From positions 5,208,001 to 5,272,000 of the forward strand of contig OZ251545.1 in assembly GCA_965243335.1 (NCBI GenBank): a stretch of 64,000 nucleotides of DNA. The letters are read 5' to 3'. Origin of the DNA: JAJDXW01 sp965243335. GTDB taxonomy: Bacteria > Pseudomonadota > Gammaproteobacteria > HK1. Every line of letters begins with the position of its first letter. Position 1 is the stretch's first letter. The translations under genes and the position numbers were made by a program. Below, piece by piece: positions 17,205-26,175 of the stretch. The notes under the pieces are model-generated. The model was not told where the DNA came from and searched no databases. It was given only the letters and a program-made list of their open reading frames with translations.

Positions 17205-18578
17205 CTACCCGAGCCGGGCCGCGCTCTCCTTCTCGGCCTCGACGATGGCCCGCTCGTCCGCGTCCACCTCGGCGCGGACGGAGGAATCGAGGCCGGCGAT
17301 CTCCACCGCCTCCGGGATCCGCAGGATGCCGCACCCCTTGAGGATGAGGGCGATGATCCACCCCGGCAGGAAGCCGAGCACGCCGAACATGATGATCGCC
17401 CCGACGATCTGGCCGAGCGGGTTGATGGCCGCGAACGACGTATCGGGCGACGAGGGATAGCCCCACAGCACGAAGCCGGCGACCACCACCCCGAAGAAGC
17501 CCGCGTAGCCGTGCACCGCGACCGCCCCCACCGCGTCGTCGACCTTGAACCGGCGCTCCACCCAGCCATGCATCCTGTACATGAAGACGACCCCGACGAT
17601 GGCGATGATCATCGCCTGGATCGGGTGGTAGAGGTCGTTGCCGGCCGACGCGGCGATGATGCCGGCGAGGCCCGAGGAGTAGGTCCAGAACGGGTCGCCC
17701 TTCGATATCCAGTATCCCGCCAGCAGCCCGCCGGACAGGGACATCAGGAAGTTGAAGGTGATGGCGCTCAGGGTGGTCGGCCCGAGGTAGATGTTGGTGG
17801 CCGACCAGAACTCGCCGTCGCCGGCCTGGACGTCCCACATCGGCACGTTGCAGGCCACGTAGAAGCCCCAGAAGCCGGTGTAGATCAGGAAGAGCCCGAT
17901 CGCCACCAGCCAGGGGTTGCGGGGATGGATGTTGCGCGGCGTGCCGTCGGCCGCGAACTTCCCGATGCGCGGGCCGAGGACCACCAGGACCCCGAGCGCG
18001 AACCCGCCCGCGATGGCGTGGATGACCCCGGATGCGTAGGCGTCGTGGTAGCCGAGCAGTCGGACCATCCAGCCCTCCGCGTGCCAGCCCCAGGCCGCGT
18101 CGATGATCCAGAACACGGAGCCGATCGCGACGGCCAGGATCCAGAACGCGCCGGAGCGGATCCGCTCGATCACCGAGCCCGACACGATGGAGGCGGCCGT
18201 CCACGAGAAGAGCAGGAAGGCGGCCCAGAACACGCCGTTGATGCGCGCCCAGCCGTCCTCCGCGTCGGCCGCTCCGCCCATGTGCGCCCCCATCACCTGG
18301 CTCCAGGGAACCGCGTGGGGCGCCTCCACCAGGCCGCCGGTGATCCAGGGGCCGTTGGGGAGCGCGAAGTAGATCCACCACCCGAAGAAGAAGAAGGTGA
18401 TCGTCACCAGCGGGATCAGCATGGTGTTCTTCATCAGGGTGTGCATGTGGTTCTTGTGTCGGGACGCGCCTACCTCGTACATGCAGAACCCGACGTGGAT
18501 CAGGAACATGATCACGACCGTGAGCCAGTAGTAGAACTCCGTGAAGATCGTGACCAGGGACGTCAGTTGGTCGGTCAT
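17205..18578 (-). CDS. amt: Ammonium transporter (Amt/MEP/Rh family)
   Basis: The 457-residue polytopic membrane protein conducts ammonium or ammonia across the inner membrane. Family features are the DDAVGAVAVHGYAGFFGVVVAG segment containing a pore histidine, a second pore histidine in VIHAIAGGFALGVL, and about eleven hydrophobic helices. The acidic C-terminal tail (DSSVRAEVDADERAIVEAEKES) could interact with a PII protein, though no glnK lies next to it. Several residues differ from E. coli AmtB at the N-terminus, where there is no obvious signal peptide. It is followed closely by a 70-residue membrane protein. Confidence 0.93.
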   Translation of the reverse strand: MTDQLTSLVTIFTEFYYWLTVVIMFLIHVGFCMYEVGASRHKNHMHTLMKNTMLIPLVTITFFFFGWWIYFALPNGPWITGGLVEAPHAVPWSQVMGAHMGGAADAEDGWARINGVFWAAFLLFSWTAASIVSGSVIERIRSGAFWILAVAIGSVFWIIDAAWGWHAEGWMVRLLGYHDAYASGVIHAIAGGFALGVLVVLGPRIGKFAADGTPRNIHPRNPWLVAIGLFLIYTGFWGFYVACNVPMWDVQAGDGEFWSATNIYLGPTTLSAITFNFLMSLSGGLLAGYWISKGDPFWTYSSGLAGIIAASAGNDLYHPIQAMIIAIVGVVFMYRMHGWVERRFKVDDAVGAVAVHGYAGFFGVVVAGFVLWGYPSSPDTSFAAINPLGQIVGAIIMFGVLGFLPGWIIALILKGCGILRIPEAVEIAGLDSSVRAEVDADERAIVEAEKESAARLG

Positions 18579-18796
18579 CTCTCACCTCGCGCAAGTGAAT
18601 GCCGGCTGTTCTTCGCCTTTTTCGCTCGCCCTTTGCCCTTCTTCAACCCGCCAAGTATGGCCCAGTATCCGCGGGCGGGCAAATCGGAGCCCGGTCCGAG
18701 GCATGTGCGCGGCGCCACTGGCGAGAATCTCCGCCCGCGCGCATTGCCTCGGCGGGTATCCGGGCGAGCGCCGCCGCCGGGGGATACACTGGTGGA

Positions 18797-20041
18797 ATGA
18801 CCACCCCGCTCCCGCCCCCGAAGCGGAAGGACCCCGTCAAGCGCACCCGGCTGCCGGCCCTCCCGCCCGCTCCCCGAAGCCGCGAGGCGCTCGGCCTCAC
18901 CGCGGTCGCGGCCGAGGGCCGGTTCGCGCTCCAGCGCTGCGAGGAGTGCGGGCGGTTCCAGTATCCGCCGCGCCAGCTCTGCGGGGGATGCCTCTCGGCG
19001 GAGCTCGCATGGAGGGACGCGCCGGACGGCGGCGCCCTCATCGCCGGGACCACCCTGCACCACAGCAACGACGTATATTTCCGCGAACGGCTGCCGTGGC
19101 GGCTCGGGCTCGTCGGCCTCGACTGCGGGCCGGCCGTCGTCGCCCACGTCATGGAGGACTGCCGCATCGGGGAGCGGGTGCGCATGTCGGTGCGGCTCGA
19201 CCGGAGCGGCCGCGCGGTCATGGTGGCCATGCCCCCCGGAGAGGAGACGCCCGACATGGACGACGATCTGCAACTGCGCGAGACGACCTCCCACCCGCGC
19301 CGCCGCCGGGCCCTCGTGACCGACGGCACGACCCCGGCGGGACAGGCGCTGGTGCGCGCGCTGGCCGCGGCCGGGGCCCGCGAGGTGTACGTGGGGAACC
19401 CGGACGCGTGGCGCGCGAGCCCCGAGCTCGCGGCCCTCGAGGCGCTGCCGGGGGTCACCGTCTTTCCGCTCGACGTGACCGACGGGCGCTCGGTGCACGA
19501 GCTCGCGGGCCGCATCGGAGGCAAGGTCGAGATCCTGGTCAACAACGGCTACCACCTGCGGCCGGGGGGGATCCGGGGCCGCAAGGACGTCAACACGCCC
19601 CGGGCCGAGATGGACGTGCACTACTTCGGGCTGCTGCGCCTCGCCGCGGAGTTCGGCCCGGCCTTGCGCGCGCGCGGCGCCGACGGGCCGTTCGGCGCTT
19701 GCGCGTGGGTCAACGTGCTGTCGATATACGCGCTGGTGAACAATCCCGAGTTCGCGACGTACTCGGCCTCCCTCGCGGCCGCCCGGTCCCTCTCGCAGTG
19801 CCTCCGGCGCGACCTCCTCGAAGGCGGGGTGAAGGTGGTGAACGTGTTTCCGGGGCCGCTCGAGGACGAATGGCAGCAACTGCTGCCCCCGCCCAAGCTC
19901 ACCCCCGAGGCGCTCGCCGCCGCGGTGGTGAAGGCGCTGATCGACGGCGTGGAGGACGTCTACCCCGGGGCGGTGGCGCAGGAACTGCGCGCGCGGTTGC
20001 GCGAGAATCCGAAGGAAGTCGAACGGGAGCTGTCATTGTGA
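18797..20041 (+). CDS. Zinc-ribbon/OB-fold (DUF35) protein fused to a short-chain dehydrogenase
   Basis: The 414-residue product joins two modules. Residues about 40-155 form a DUF35-type domain: a rubredoxin-like zinc ribbon (CEECGRFQYPPRQLCGGC) and an OB fold, a CoA-ester partner domain of thiolase-like enzymes. From about residue 170 an SDR-type Rossmann domain follows (RRRALVTDGTTPAGQALVRA, then LVNNGYHL and the YSASLAAARSLSQ active-site region). The glycine-rich NAD motif is degenerate (TDGTTPAG instead of GxxxGxG), and Tyr and Lys do not line up as YxxxK, so catalysis is doubtful. The fusion suggests the product of a thiolase-like reaction is handed to the SDR domain. It may pair with the thiolase-like gene at 15627. 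Confidence 0.8.
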   Translation: MTTPLPPPKRKDPVKRTRLPALPPAPRSREALGLTAVAAEGRFALQRCEECGRFQYPPRQLCGGCLSAELAWRDAPDGGALIAGTTLHHSNDVYFRERLPWRLGLVGLDCGPAVVAHVMEDCRIGERVRMSVRLDRSGRAVMVAMPPGEETPDMDDDLQLRETTSHPRRRRALVTDGTTPAGQALVRALAAAGAREVYVGNPDAWRASPELAALEALPGVTVFPLDVTDGRSVHELAGRIGGKVEILVNNGYHLRPGGIRGRKDVNTPRAEMDVHYFGLLRLAAEFGPALRARGADGPFGACAWVNVLSIYALVNNPEFATYSASLAAARSLSQCLRRDLLEGGVKVVNVFPGPLEDEWQQLLPPPKLTPEALAAAVVKALIDGVEDVYPGAVAQELRARLRENPKEVERELSL

Positions 20042-20048
20042 GTGGCGG

Positions 20049-20092
20049 GCGACCGCGGGCGCGGTCGCTTGGCGATTCCGCGAGCGGAATCG
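20049..20092. repeat. Two adjacent hairpins (REP-like) in the SDR-cyclase gap
   Basis: Two perfect hairpins occur in a row: arms GCGACCGC/GCGGTCGC at 20049-20068 and CGATTCCG/CGGAATCG at 20073-20092, each with a 4-nt loop. The block is flanked by a 16-bp direct repeat, GAACGGGAGCTGTCAT, at 20021-20036 and 20126-20141. The spacing is 105 bp, a multiple of three. This looks like a small inserted repetitive element that duplicated the ribosome-binding region of the next gene. Confidence 0.65.
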
Positions 20093-20142
20093 CGGGTGCT
20101 CCGACCAGCGCCGTGGTCGAACGAGGAACGGGAGCTGTCATC

Positions 20143-21042
20143 ATGAGTGAGGTTGCGGAAGCGGCGGCGGAAGCCGCGACGGAGGCCCGGAGCCCGGAGT
20201 CGGCGAGGACCCTGGCGCGGTTCCTCGCCGACCTGGTGGCGGGCCGGATCCGGGTCGTCGACCTGACGGAGACCCTGGAGCCGGGCTTTCCCATCATCGT
20301 CCTCCCTCCCGAGCTCGGCCAGTGCTGGCCGTTCCGCATCGAGGAGATCTCGCGCTACGACGAGCGGGGCCCCGGCTGGTACTGGAACAACTTCTCGTGC
20401 GGGGAGCACACCGGGACCCACTTCGACGCCCCGATCCACTGGGCCTCCGGCAAGGACCTGCCGAACAACACCACCGACACCATCCCGGTCGAGAACTTCA
20501 TCGCCGAGGCGTGCGTGCTCGACTGCTCGCGCGAATGCGGGGACGACCCCGACTTCCTCCTCACGATCGACTTCGTGGAGGCGTGGGAGTCGGAGCACGG
20601 CGAGATCCCGCCCCGGGCGTGGGTGTTCATGCGCACCGACTGGTCCAAACGCCGCGACCCCGCGGCCTACCTCAACATGCGCGAGGACGGCCAGCACACC
20701 CCGGGGCCGGACGAGCACGTGGTGCCGTGGCTCATCCGCGAGCGCGACGTGATCGGTTTCGGGACCGAGTCGGTGGGAACCGACGCGGGGCAGGCCATCC
20801 ACTTCTCCCAGCCGTTCCCGTGCCACTACTACATGCACCGCAACAACCGCTACGGCCTCCAGTGCATGACCAACCTCGACCTCCTCCCCCCGCGGGGGGC
20901 GGTGATCCTGAGCGCGCCGCTCAAGATCGAGCAGGGTTCGGGGAGCCCGACGCGGGTGCTGGCCCTCGTCCCCGCCGCCGACCCCGCCCCGGCGGCGGGC
21001 TCGGCCGGATATCGCACGGAGGGCCGCCCGAAGGCCCGATGA
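20143..21042 (+). CDS. Cyclase-family (kynurenine formamidase-like) metal-dependent hydrolase
   Basis: The 299-residue product carries the cyclase-family signature HTGTHFDAPIHW near residues 88-99, which binds the catalytic metal, and the matching DLTETLEPGFPI region at the start of the core. The family includes kynurenine formamidase and other amidases acting on cyclic or aryl substrates; the substrate here is unknown. The ATG at 20143 has GGGAG upstream. The frame is also open from a GTG at 20038 that overlaps the preceding stop, so the original start may have been there before a repeat was inserted. The Ala/Pro-rich C-terminal tail is typical of this genome. Confidence 0.85.
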   Translation: MSEVAEAAAEAATEARSPESARTLARFLADLVAGRIRVVDLTETLEPGFPIIVLPPELGQCWPFRIEEISRYDERGPGWYWNNFSCGEHTGTHFDAPIHWASGKDLPNNTTDTIPVENFIAEACVLDCSRECGDDPDFLLTIDFVEAWESEHGEIPPRAWVFMRTDWSKRRDPAAYLNMREDGQHTPGPDEHVVPWLIRERDVIGFGTESVGTDAGQAIHFSQPFPCHYYMHRNNRYGLQCMTNLDLLPPRGAVILSAPLKIEQGSGSPTRVLALVPAADPAPAAGSAGYRTEGRPKAR

Positions 21043-21374
21043 GACGGGCGCGGAAGACGGCGGTCGGCGATGGTTCGGGGTCGGTTCGAGGGGCTTCTGG
21101 GCGGATTTCCCCCCACGGCGGCGTTTGCGCGGGCGCTCCTGGGAACGCGGGCGTCCCGCCCGCATTTTTGTTCACGGGCGCTTCACACCCCTGTGCGGGC
21201 GAGACGCCCGCGTTCCCAGGACGCGCTGCCCCAAGAGCTTCCGCGAGAGGCAGGCTTGGCGAAAACCCCACAGCGCGCGCCTCCTGCTTTACGCGGCTCG
21301 ACGTTCGCTAAGAATGGGCGCCGCCGGGTTCGGGATAGAATCCGCCTCCCTGCCTGCCCGTGGACGGCGATCGA
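21043..21374. other. Gene-less region holding a dispersed inverted repeat
   Basis: The 330 bp between the cyclase and the efflux genes contain no supported gene. The main content is the long inverted repeat at 21137-21221. I see no RNA gene; the efflux promoter presumably lies in the last 100 bp but has no clear boxes. Confidence 0.5.
21137..21221. repeat. Dispersed inverted repeat, family 1, copy 1
   Basis: Two arms of about 28 bp (left starting TCCTGGGAACGCGGGCG, right ending CGCCCGCGTTCCCAGGA) pair almost perfectly around a 29-nt loop containing TTCACGGGCGCTTCAC. Closely related elements occur at 27196-27281 and, inverted, at 38760-38844. The layout is that of a palindromic intergenic repeat or small non-autonomous element. 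Confidence 0.85.
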
Positions 21375-22733
21375 ATGCGAAGCGCCGGACCGTACCGCCC
21401 CATCCTCCTCGCCCTCGGCCTCGCGGCCTCCGCCGTCCTTCCGGCCGTCCCGCCGGCCGCCGCCCAGGGCGGGCGCCCCCCGGCCCTCGTCGAGGTGGAC
21501 CCGGTGCGCGAGGAGCGCGTCGCGCAGACCGTCCCGGTGGTCGGGCGGGTGGTCCCCCGCGAGCACGGGACGGTGGCCGCGGCCATCGGCGGGCCGGTCG
21601 CGGAGGTCGCGGTCCGGGTCGGGGACCGGGTGGAGGCGGGGGACGTGCTCATCGTCCTCGCCCGCGACCTGCCCGAAGCGCGCCTCGACCAGCGGCGGGC
21701 GGATGAAGCGCTCGAAGCCGCCCGGGTGCGGACCGCGGAGGCGGAGGCGGACCTCGCCCGCCAGGAGCTCGAACGCTTCGAGAAGCTCAAGGGCTCCGCC
21801 GCGTTTCCGAAGGCCGCCTACGAGGACGGGCGCCAGGAGCTGGTGCGCCGCCGCAGCCGGGTGCGTGAGGCGGCGGCGGCCCGCGCCCGCGCCCGCGTGC
21901 AGCGCGAGATGGCGGAGATCGAGCTCGCCCGCACCACCGTGCGCGCCCCTTACGCGGGGGTGGTGACCGCGCGCCACGCCGCGCCGGGCGGCTACGTCAA
22001 GGCCGGGGACCCGGTCGCCACCCTGGTGGACGACCAGCGGCTGGAGGTCGAGGCCGACGTCCCGGCCGACCGGGTCGCCGGGCTCGTCCCCGGTCTCGGC
22101 GTGACCGTGGAGCTCGACGACGGGACCCGGCTCCCGGCGACGGTGCGGGCGATCGTGCCGGACGAGAACCCCCTCACCCGCACCCGGCCCGTCCGCTTCA
22201 CGCCGCGCTTCGCCTCCGGGACCGGCGCCGGCATCGAATTCGGGATCGGCCCCGTCCCCGGACCCGGACGCCCGGCCCCCAACCAGTCCGTCGTGGTGCG
22301 GGTCCCGCTCGCGGGACCGGGCGCGGTGGCGTCGGTGCACAAGGACGCGGTGGTCACCCGGCGCGGGCAGACGCTCGTCTACGTCGCGGACGGCGAGCCG
22401 CAGTCGGCGCGGGCCGAGGTCCGCTCCGTCCGGCTCGGGGAGTCGGTGGGAGGCCGCTTCGTCGTGCTGGAGGGGGTGCTCCCGGGGGATCTCGTGGTCG
22501 TCCGCGGCAACGAACGGATCACCCCGGGCCAGGCGATCCGGTTCAGGCCGGGCGGGGCCGCCCCGGCGTCCGGGTCCCGGCCCGCCTCCGCGTCCGCCCC
22601 CGTCGCCCGGTCCGGGGCGAGCTCCGGCGCACGGACGCCCCTGGCGGAACCGGGCGCCCGGCCGGGGGGCGGCCCCGGCCCCCGGCCCGGCTCCGGCTCC
22701 GGGTCCGGATCCGGGGCGGGCGCGGGCTCCTGA
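21375..22733 (+). CDS. RND efflux periplasmic adaptor (membrane fusion protein)
   Basis: The 452-residue protein starts with a signal peptide (LLALGLAASAVLPAVPPAAAQ). It then shows the MFP layout: a split lipoyl domain (GGPVAEVAVRVGDRVEAGDVLIVL, and TTVRAPYAGVVTARHAAPGGYVKAGDPV), a helical hairpin rich in Arg, Ala and Glu, and a beta-barrel domain. Such adaptors bridge an inner-membrane RND pump and an outer-membrane channel. The last 70 residues are a Pro/Ala/Ser/Gly tail. The ATG at 21375 is preferred over a GTG 15 nt earlier. The pump gene follows after 14 nt. No TolC-type gene is present. Confidence 0.88.
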   Translation: MRSAGPYRPILLALGLAASAVLPAVPPAAAQGGRPPALVEVDPVREERVAQTVPVVGRVVPREHGTVAAAIGGPVAEVAVRVGDRVEAGDVLIVLARDLPEARLDQRRADEALEAARVRTAEAEADLARQELERFEKLKGSAAFPKAAYEDGRQELVRRRSRVREAAAARARARVQREMAEIELARTTVRAPYAGVVTARHAAPGGYVKAGDPVATLVDDQRLEVEADVPADRVAGLVPGLGVTVELDDGTRLPATVRAIVPDENPLTRTRPVRFTPRFASGTGAGIEFGIGPVPGPGRPAPNQSVVVRVPLAGPGAVASVHKDAVVTRRGQTLVYVADGEPQSARAEVRSVRLGESVGGRFVVLEGVLPGDLVVVRGNERITPGQAIRFRPGGAAPASGSRPASASAPVARSGASSGARTPLAEPGARPGGGPGPRPGSGSGSGSGAGAGS

Positions 22734-22747
22734 AGGGGCGGACGAAC

Positions 22748-25700
22748 GTGAACCTCATCGGCTACTCGATCGCCCGCCCCCGCGCGGTCATCGCCGCGGT
22801 CCTCATGGTCACGATGTTCGGGGCGCTCGCGCTTCGCACCATCCCCATCCAGCTCACCCCGGACGTGGCGCGGCCGGTCATCATCGTGAACACCCACTGG
22901 CGGGGCGGCTCCCCGGCCGAGATCGAACGCGAGATCGTCAACCGCCAGGAAGAGGCGTTCAAGGGGCTCGAAGGCCTCGCTTCCGTGGAGAGCGCGTCGC
23001 AGGACGGGCGGGCCCGGATCACCCTCGAGTTCAACGTCACCATGGACATGGACAAGGCGCTGCTCCTCGTCGCGAACCGCCTCGACCGGGTCTCCGGGTA
23101 TCCGGCCGAAGCCGGGGAGCCCGAGCTCAGGACCTCCGGGACCGAGGACAATTCCATCGCCTGGATGGTCCTCCGGGCCAAGCCGGGCCACGAGCGGCCG
23201 ATCCACACCTTCGGCGAGTTCGCGGAGGACGTGGTGCGCGAGCGCCTCGAGCGGGTGCCCGGGGTCGGCCGGGTGGACGTCTACGGTACGAGCCGGCGCG
23301 AGCTCCGGGCCGAGATCGACCCCTTCCGCCTCGCCCGCTTCGGCCTCACCGTGAGCGAGGTCCTGCGCCGGCTGCGGGCGGCGGACGCCTCGATCAGCGC
23401 CGGCGAGGTCGAGGAAGGCAAGCGGCGCTACGTGGTCCGCACCGAGGGGGCGGTCGAGACGGTCGACGACGTCCGGCGGATCCTCCTCCGCACGGTGCGG
23501 GACCCGGCGACCGGCCGGGTCTCCCGGCTCACCGTCGGGGACGTGGCCGACGTCCGCTTCGCGTACCAGGAGCCGCGCGCCCGCATCCGGCACCTCGGCG
23601 CTCCGTCGCTCGCGGTGAGCGTCAAGCGCGAGATCGGGGCCAACGTCATCGAGACGATGGCCGGGCTCCGGGCCGCCGCGCGGGAGCTCCGGGAAGGCCC
23701 CGTGGAGCAGGCCGGGCTCACCCTCCGGCAGGTCTACGACGAGACCGTGTACATCGACTCCGCCCTCGACCTCGTACAGCAGAACGTCTACGTCGGCGGA
23801 GCGCTCGCGGCCCTCGTGCTCCTCGTGTTCCTGCGCTCGTGGCGGGCGACCACCACCGTGGTGCTCGCGATCCCGGTCTCCATCGTCGGCTCCTTCGTGG
23901 CGATGGCCGCCCTCGGGCGATCCATCAACGTCATCTCCCTCGCCGGGCTCGCCTTCGCGGTCGGCATGGTGGTCGACGCCGCGATCGTGGTCCTCGAGAA
24001 CATCTATCGGCTCCGGGAGCAAGGGGTTCCGGCGTGGGAGGCGGCCCGGCGGGGCGCGTCCGAGGTCTGGGGCGCGGTGCTCGTCTCCGCGCTCACCACG
24101 GTCATGGTGTTCATCCCCATCCTGGTGCTGGAGCTCGAGGTCGCGCAGCTCTTCCGGGACATCGCGGTCGCGATCTCGGTGGCGGTCCTGCTGTCCCTGC
24201 TCGTGGCGGTCACCGTGATCCCGGCCCTCGGGAGCCGGCTGCTCGCCGCGCCGGGCGCGGGGCGGCGGGGCTTCGGCCTTCCCGGAATCGACGCCGCCGC
24301 GCGCGGGTTCGCGCGGGCCTTCGCGGGCTACGCCGGCCTCGTGGCCCGCTCGCGCGTCGCCGCCCTCGTCATCGTCGTCCTCGTCTGCGGCGCGGCGAGC
24401 CTCGCGACCTGGCGCTTCCTCCCCAAGCTCGAATACCTCCCGGAGGGGAACCGCAACCTCGTATTCGGCATGATCCTCCCCCCGCCCGGCTACAACCTGG
24501 AGACCACCACCGGGATCGCGCGGGACGTGGAGGGCGCGATCCGGCCGCACTGGTCCACGGGCCGCGAGCGGGGGGCGGGGGACCCGGCCGGGGCGGGAGC
24601 CGGGACCGGAGCCGGAGCCGCCCGCCAAGCCTCCGCCGCGGGCGCGCCCCGGCCCGGACCGGGGGCCGGGGGTAGACCGGGCGCCGGGAGCGGGCCGGGG
24701 GCCAGGGCCGGAGCCGGGGCCGGGCCGGGCGCCTCGCGCCGACCGCCGCCCGGGATCGAGAACTTCTTCTTCGTCGCGACCCCGTCGCGCACCTTCGTCG
24801 GCGCCACCAGCACCGAGCCGGAGCGGGCGGGGGAGCTCATCCCGGTGCTGTCCGGCCCCGTGTTCCGGGAGCCCGGCACCTATGGCTTCGTGTCCCAGCC
24901 CTCCCTCTTCGGACGCACCATCGGCGGCGGCAAGCGCATCGACCTCGACATCCGGGGGCCGGACCTCGAGCCGGTCCTCGAGGCCGCCCGGCAGGCCATG
25001 GGACGGGTCCACCAGGTCCTTCCCCGCTCCGAGGGGACCCAGGTGCGGCCCCGGCCGGGGCTCGAGCTCGGGGCCCCCGAGGTGCGCATCGCGCCCGACC
25101 GCGCGCGGCTCGCGGACAGCGGGGTGAGCGTGCGCGAGCTGGGGGAGACGGTGGACGTGTTCAACGACGGCCTGCGGGTCGCGGAGGTCACGGTGGGCGG
25201 GAAGCGCCTCGACTTCGTCCTCGCCGGGCCGCCGAACGAACGGACCCAGCAGATCGAGCACCTCCCGGTGGTGGCCGCCTCGGGGGCCGTCCTCCCGGTA
25301 CGCTCCCTCGCGGACGTGCGGGTGACCGCCGGCCCCACCGAGATCCTGCACCGGGAGCGGGTGCGGACGGTGACCCTGGAGATCCGGCCGCCCCCCTCCA
25401 TGACCCTGGAGGAGGGGATGGACGTCGTCCGCTCCCGGATCATCGCGCCCCTCGTCCGCGACGGGCTGCCGGAGGGGGTCCGCATGGGGCTCTCCGGCAC
25501 CGCCGACAAGCTGACCGCGACCCGCGCCGCGATGAAGTGGCAGCTCCTCATGGCGCTCGTCATCGTCTACCTGGTGATGGCGATCCTGTTCGAGAGCTTC
25601 GTCTATCCCGCCCTCATCGTGCTCTCCGTCCCCCTCGCGACGGCCGGCGCGGTCGGCGGCCTCGCGGCCCTCAACCTCTACCAGCCCCAGGCCCTCGACA

Positions 25701-26092
25701 TGCTCACCATGCTCGGGTTCGTCATCCTCATCGGGATCGTCGTCAACAATGCGATCCTCCTGGTGCACCAGGCCCTGCGCCACCTGCGCGGGGAAGGGAT
25801 GGCGCCCTCGGCCGCGATCGTCGCCGCGACCCGCAACCGGGTCCGTCCGATCTTCATGTCCACCCTCACCTCCGTATTCGGGATGCTGCCGCTCGTGCTC
25901 TTTCCCGGCGCCGGATCGGAGCTCTATCGGGGATTGGGCTCGGTGGTGGTCGGGGGGCTCGCCCTTTCCGCCATACTCACCCTCGCGATCATTCCCCCCC
26001 TGCTCTCGATCGCGTTCTCGGTGCTGGAGCAGGGGCGCGCGCCCCCGATCGCGAGGGCCGCGGGGGCCGCGGCCGCGCCGGGCACGGACTGA
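22748..26092 (+). CDS. RND-family efflux pump (HAE1/AcrB-like) permease
   Basis: The 1114-residue protein is an inner-membrane RND transporter that exports compounds using the proton gradient. It has the twelve-helix plan: a first helix with IARPRAVIAAVLMV and PIQLTPDV, helix 4 with GMVVDAAIVVLENI, and the second half with GIVVNNAILLVHQA. In the helix-4 motif the second aspartate of AcrB (DD) is Ala, as in several other RND subfamilies. An odd insert of about 55 residues, almost all Gly, Ala and Pro, sits in the second periplasmic loop near residues 615-670. The substrate is unknown. Confidence 0.9.
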   Translation: MNLIGYSIARPRAVIAAVLMVTMFGALALRTIPIQLTPDVARPVIIVNTHWRGGSPAEIEREIVNRQEEAFKGLEGLASVESASQDGRARITLEFNVTMDMDKALLLVANRLDRVSGYPAEAGEPELRTSGTEDNSIAWMVLRAKPGHERPIHTFGEFAEDVVRERLERVPGVGRVDVYGTSRRELRAEIDPFRLARFGLTVSEVLRRLRAADASISAGEVEEGKRRYVVRTEGAVETVDDVRRILLRTVRDPATGRVSRLTVGDVADVRFAYQEPRARIRHLGAPSLAVSVKREIGANVIETMAGLRAAARELREGPVEQAGLTLRQVYDETVYIDSALDLVQQNVYVGGALAALVLLVFLRSWRATTTVVLAIPVSIVGSFVAMAALGRSINVISLAGLAFAVGMVVDAAIVVLENIYRLREQGVPAWEAARRGASEVWGAVLVSALTTVMVFIPILVLELEVAQLFRDIAVAISVAVLLSLLVAVTVIPALGSRLLAAPGAGRRGFGLPGIDAAARGFARAFAGYAGLVARSRVAALVIVVLVCGAASLATWRFLPKLEYLPEGNRNLVFGMILPPPGYNLETTTGIARDVEGAIRPHWSTGRERGAGDPAGAGAGTGAGAARQASAAGAPRPGPGAGGRPGAGSGPGARAGAGAGPGASRRPPPGIENFFFVATPSRTFVGATSTEPERAGELIPVLSGPVFREPGTYGFVSQPSLFGRTIGGGKRIDLDIRGPDLEPVLEAARQAMGRVHQVLPRSEGTQVRPRPGLELGAPEVRIAPDRARLADSGVSVRELGETVDVFNDGLRVAEVTVGGKRLDFVLAGPPNERTQQIEHLPVVAASGAVLPVRSLADVRVTAGPTEILHRERVRTVTLEIRPPPSMTLEEGMDVVRSRIIAPLVRDGLPEGVRMGLSGTADKLTATRAAMKWQLLMALVIVYLVMAILFESFVYPALIVLSVPLATAGAVGGLAALNLYQPQALDMLTMLGFVILIGIVVNNAILLVHQALRHLRGEGMAPSAAIVAATRNRVRPIFMSTLTSVFGMLPLVLFPGAGSELYRGLGSVVVGGLALSAILTLAIIPPLLSIAFSVLEQGRAPPIARAAGAAAAPGTD

Positions 26093-26175
26093 TCCGAGGC
26101 GTCGGCCCGGGACGCCCCGGCCCGCGAGGCCGTCTCCCGCCCGGCGGGGATCCCAACGAAGGAGGAACAGGCACG

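Noticed and set aside
22379..25783. An 1134-codon open frame on the strand opposite the RND permease
   Set aside because: Its protein is rich in Asp, Arg, Gly and His with no recognisable domain, and the sense strand encodes a full, conserved RND pump. High GC content suppresses stops on the opposite strand.
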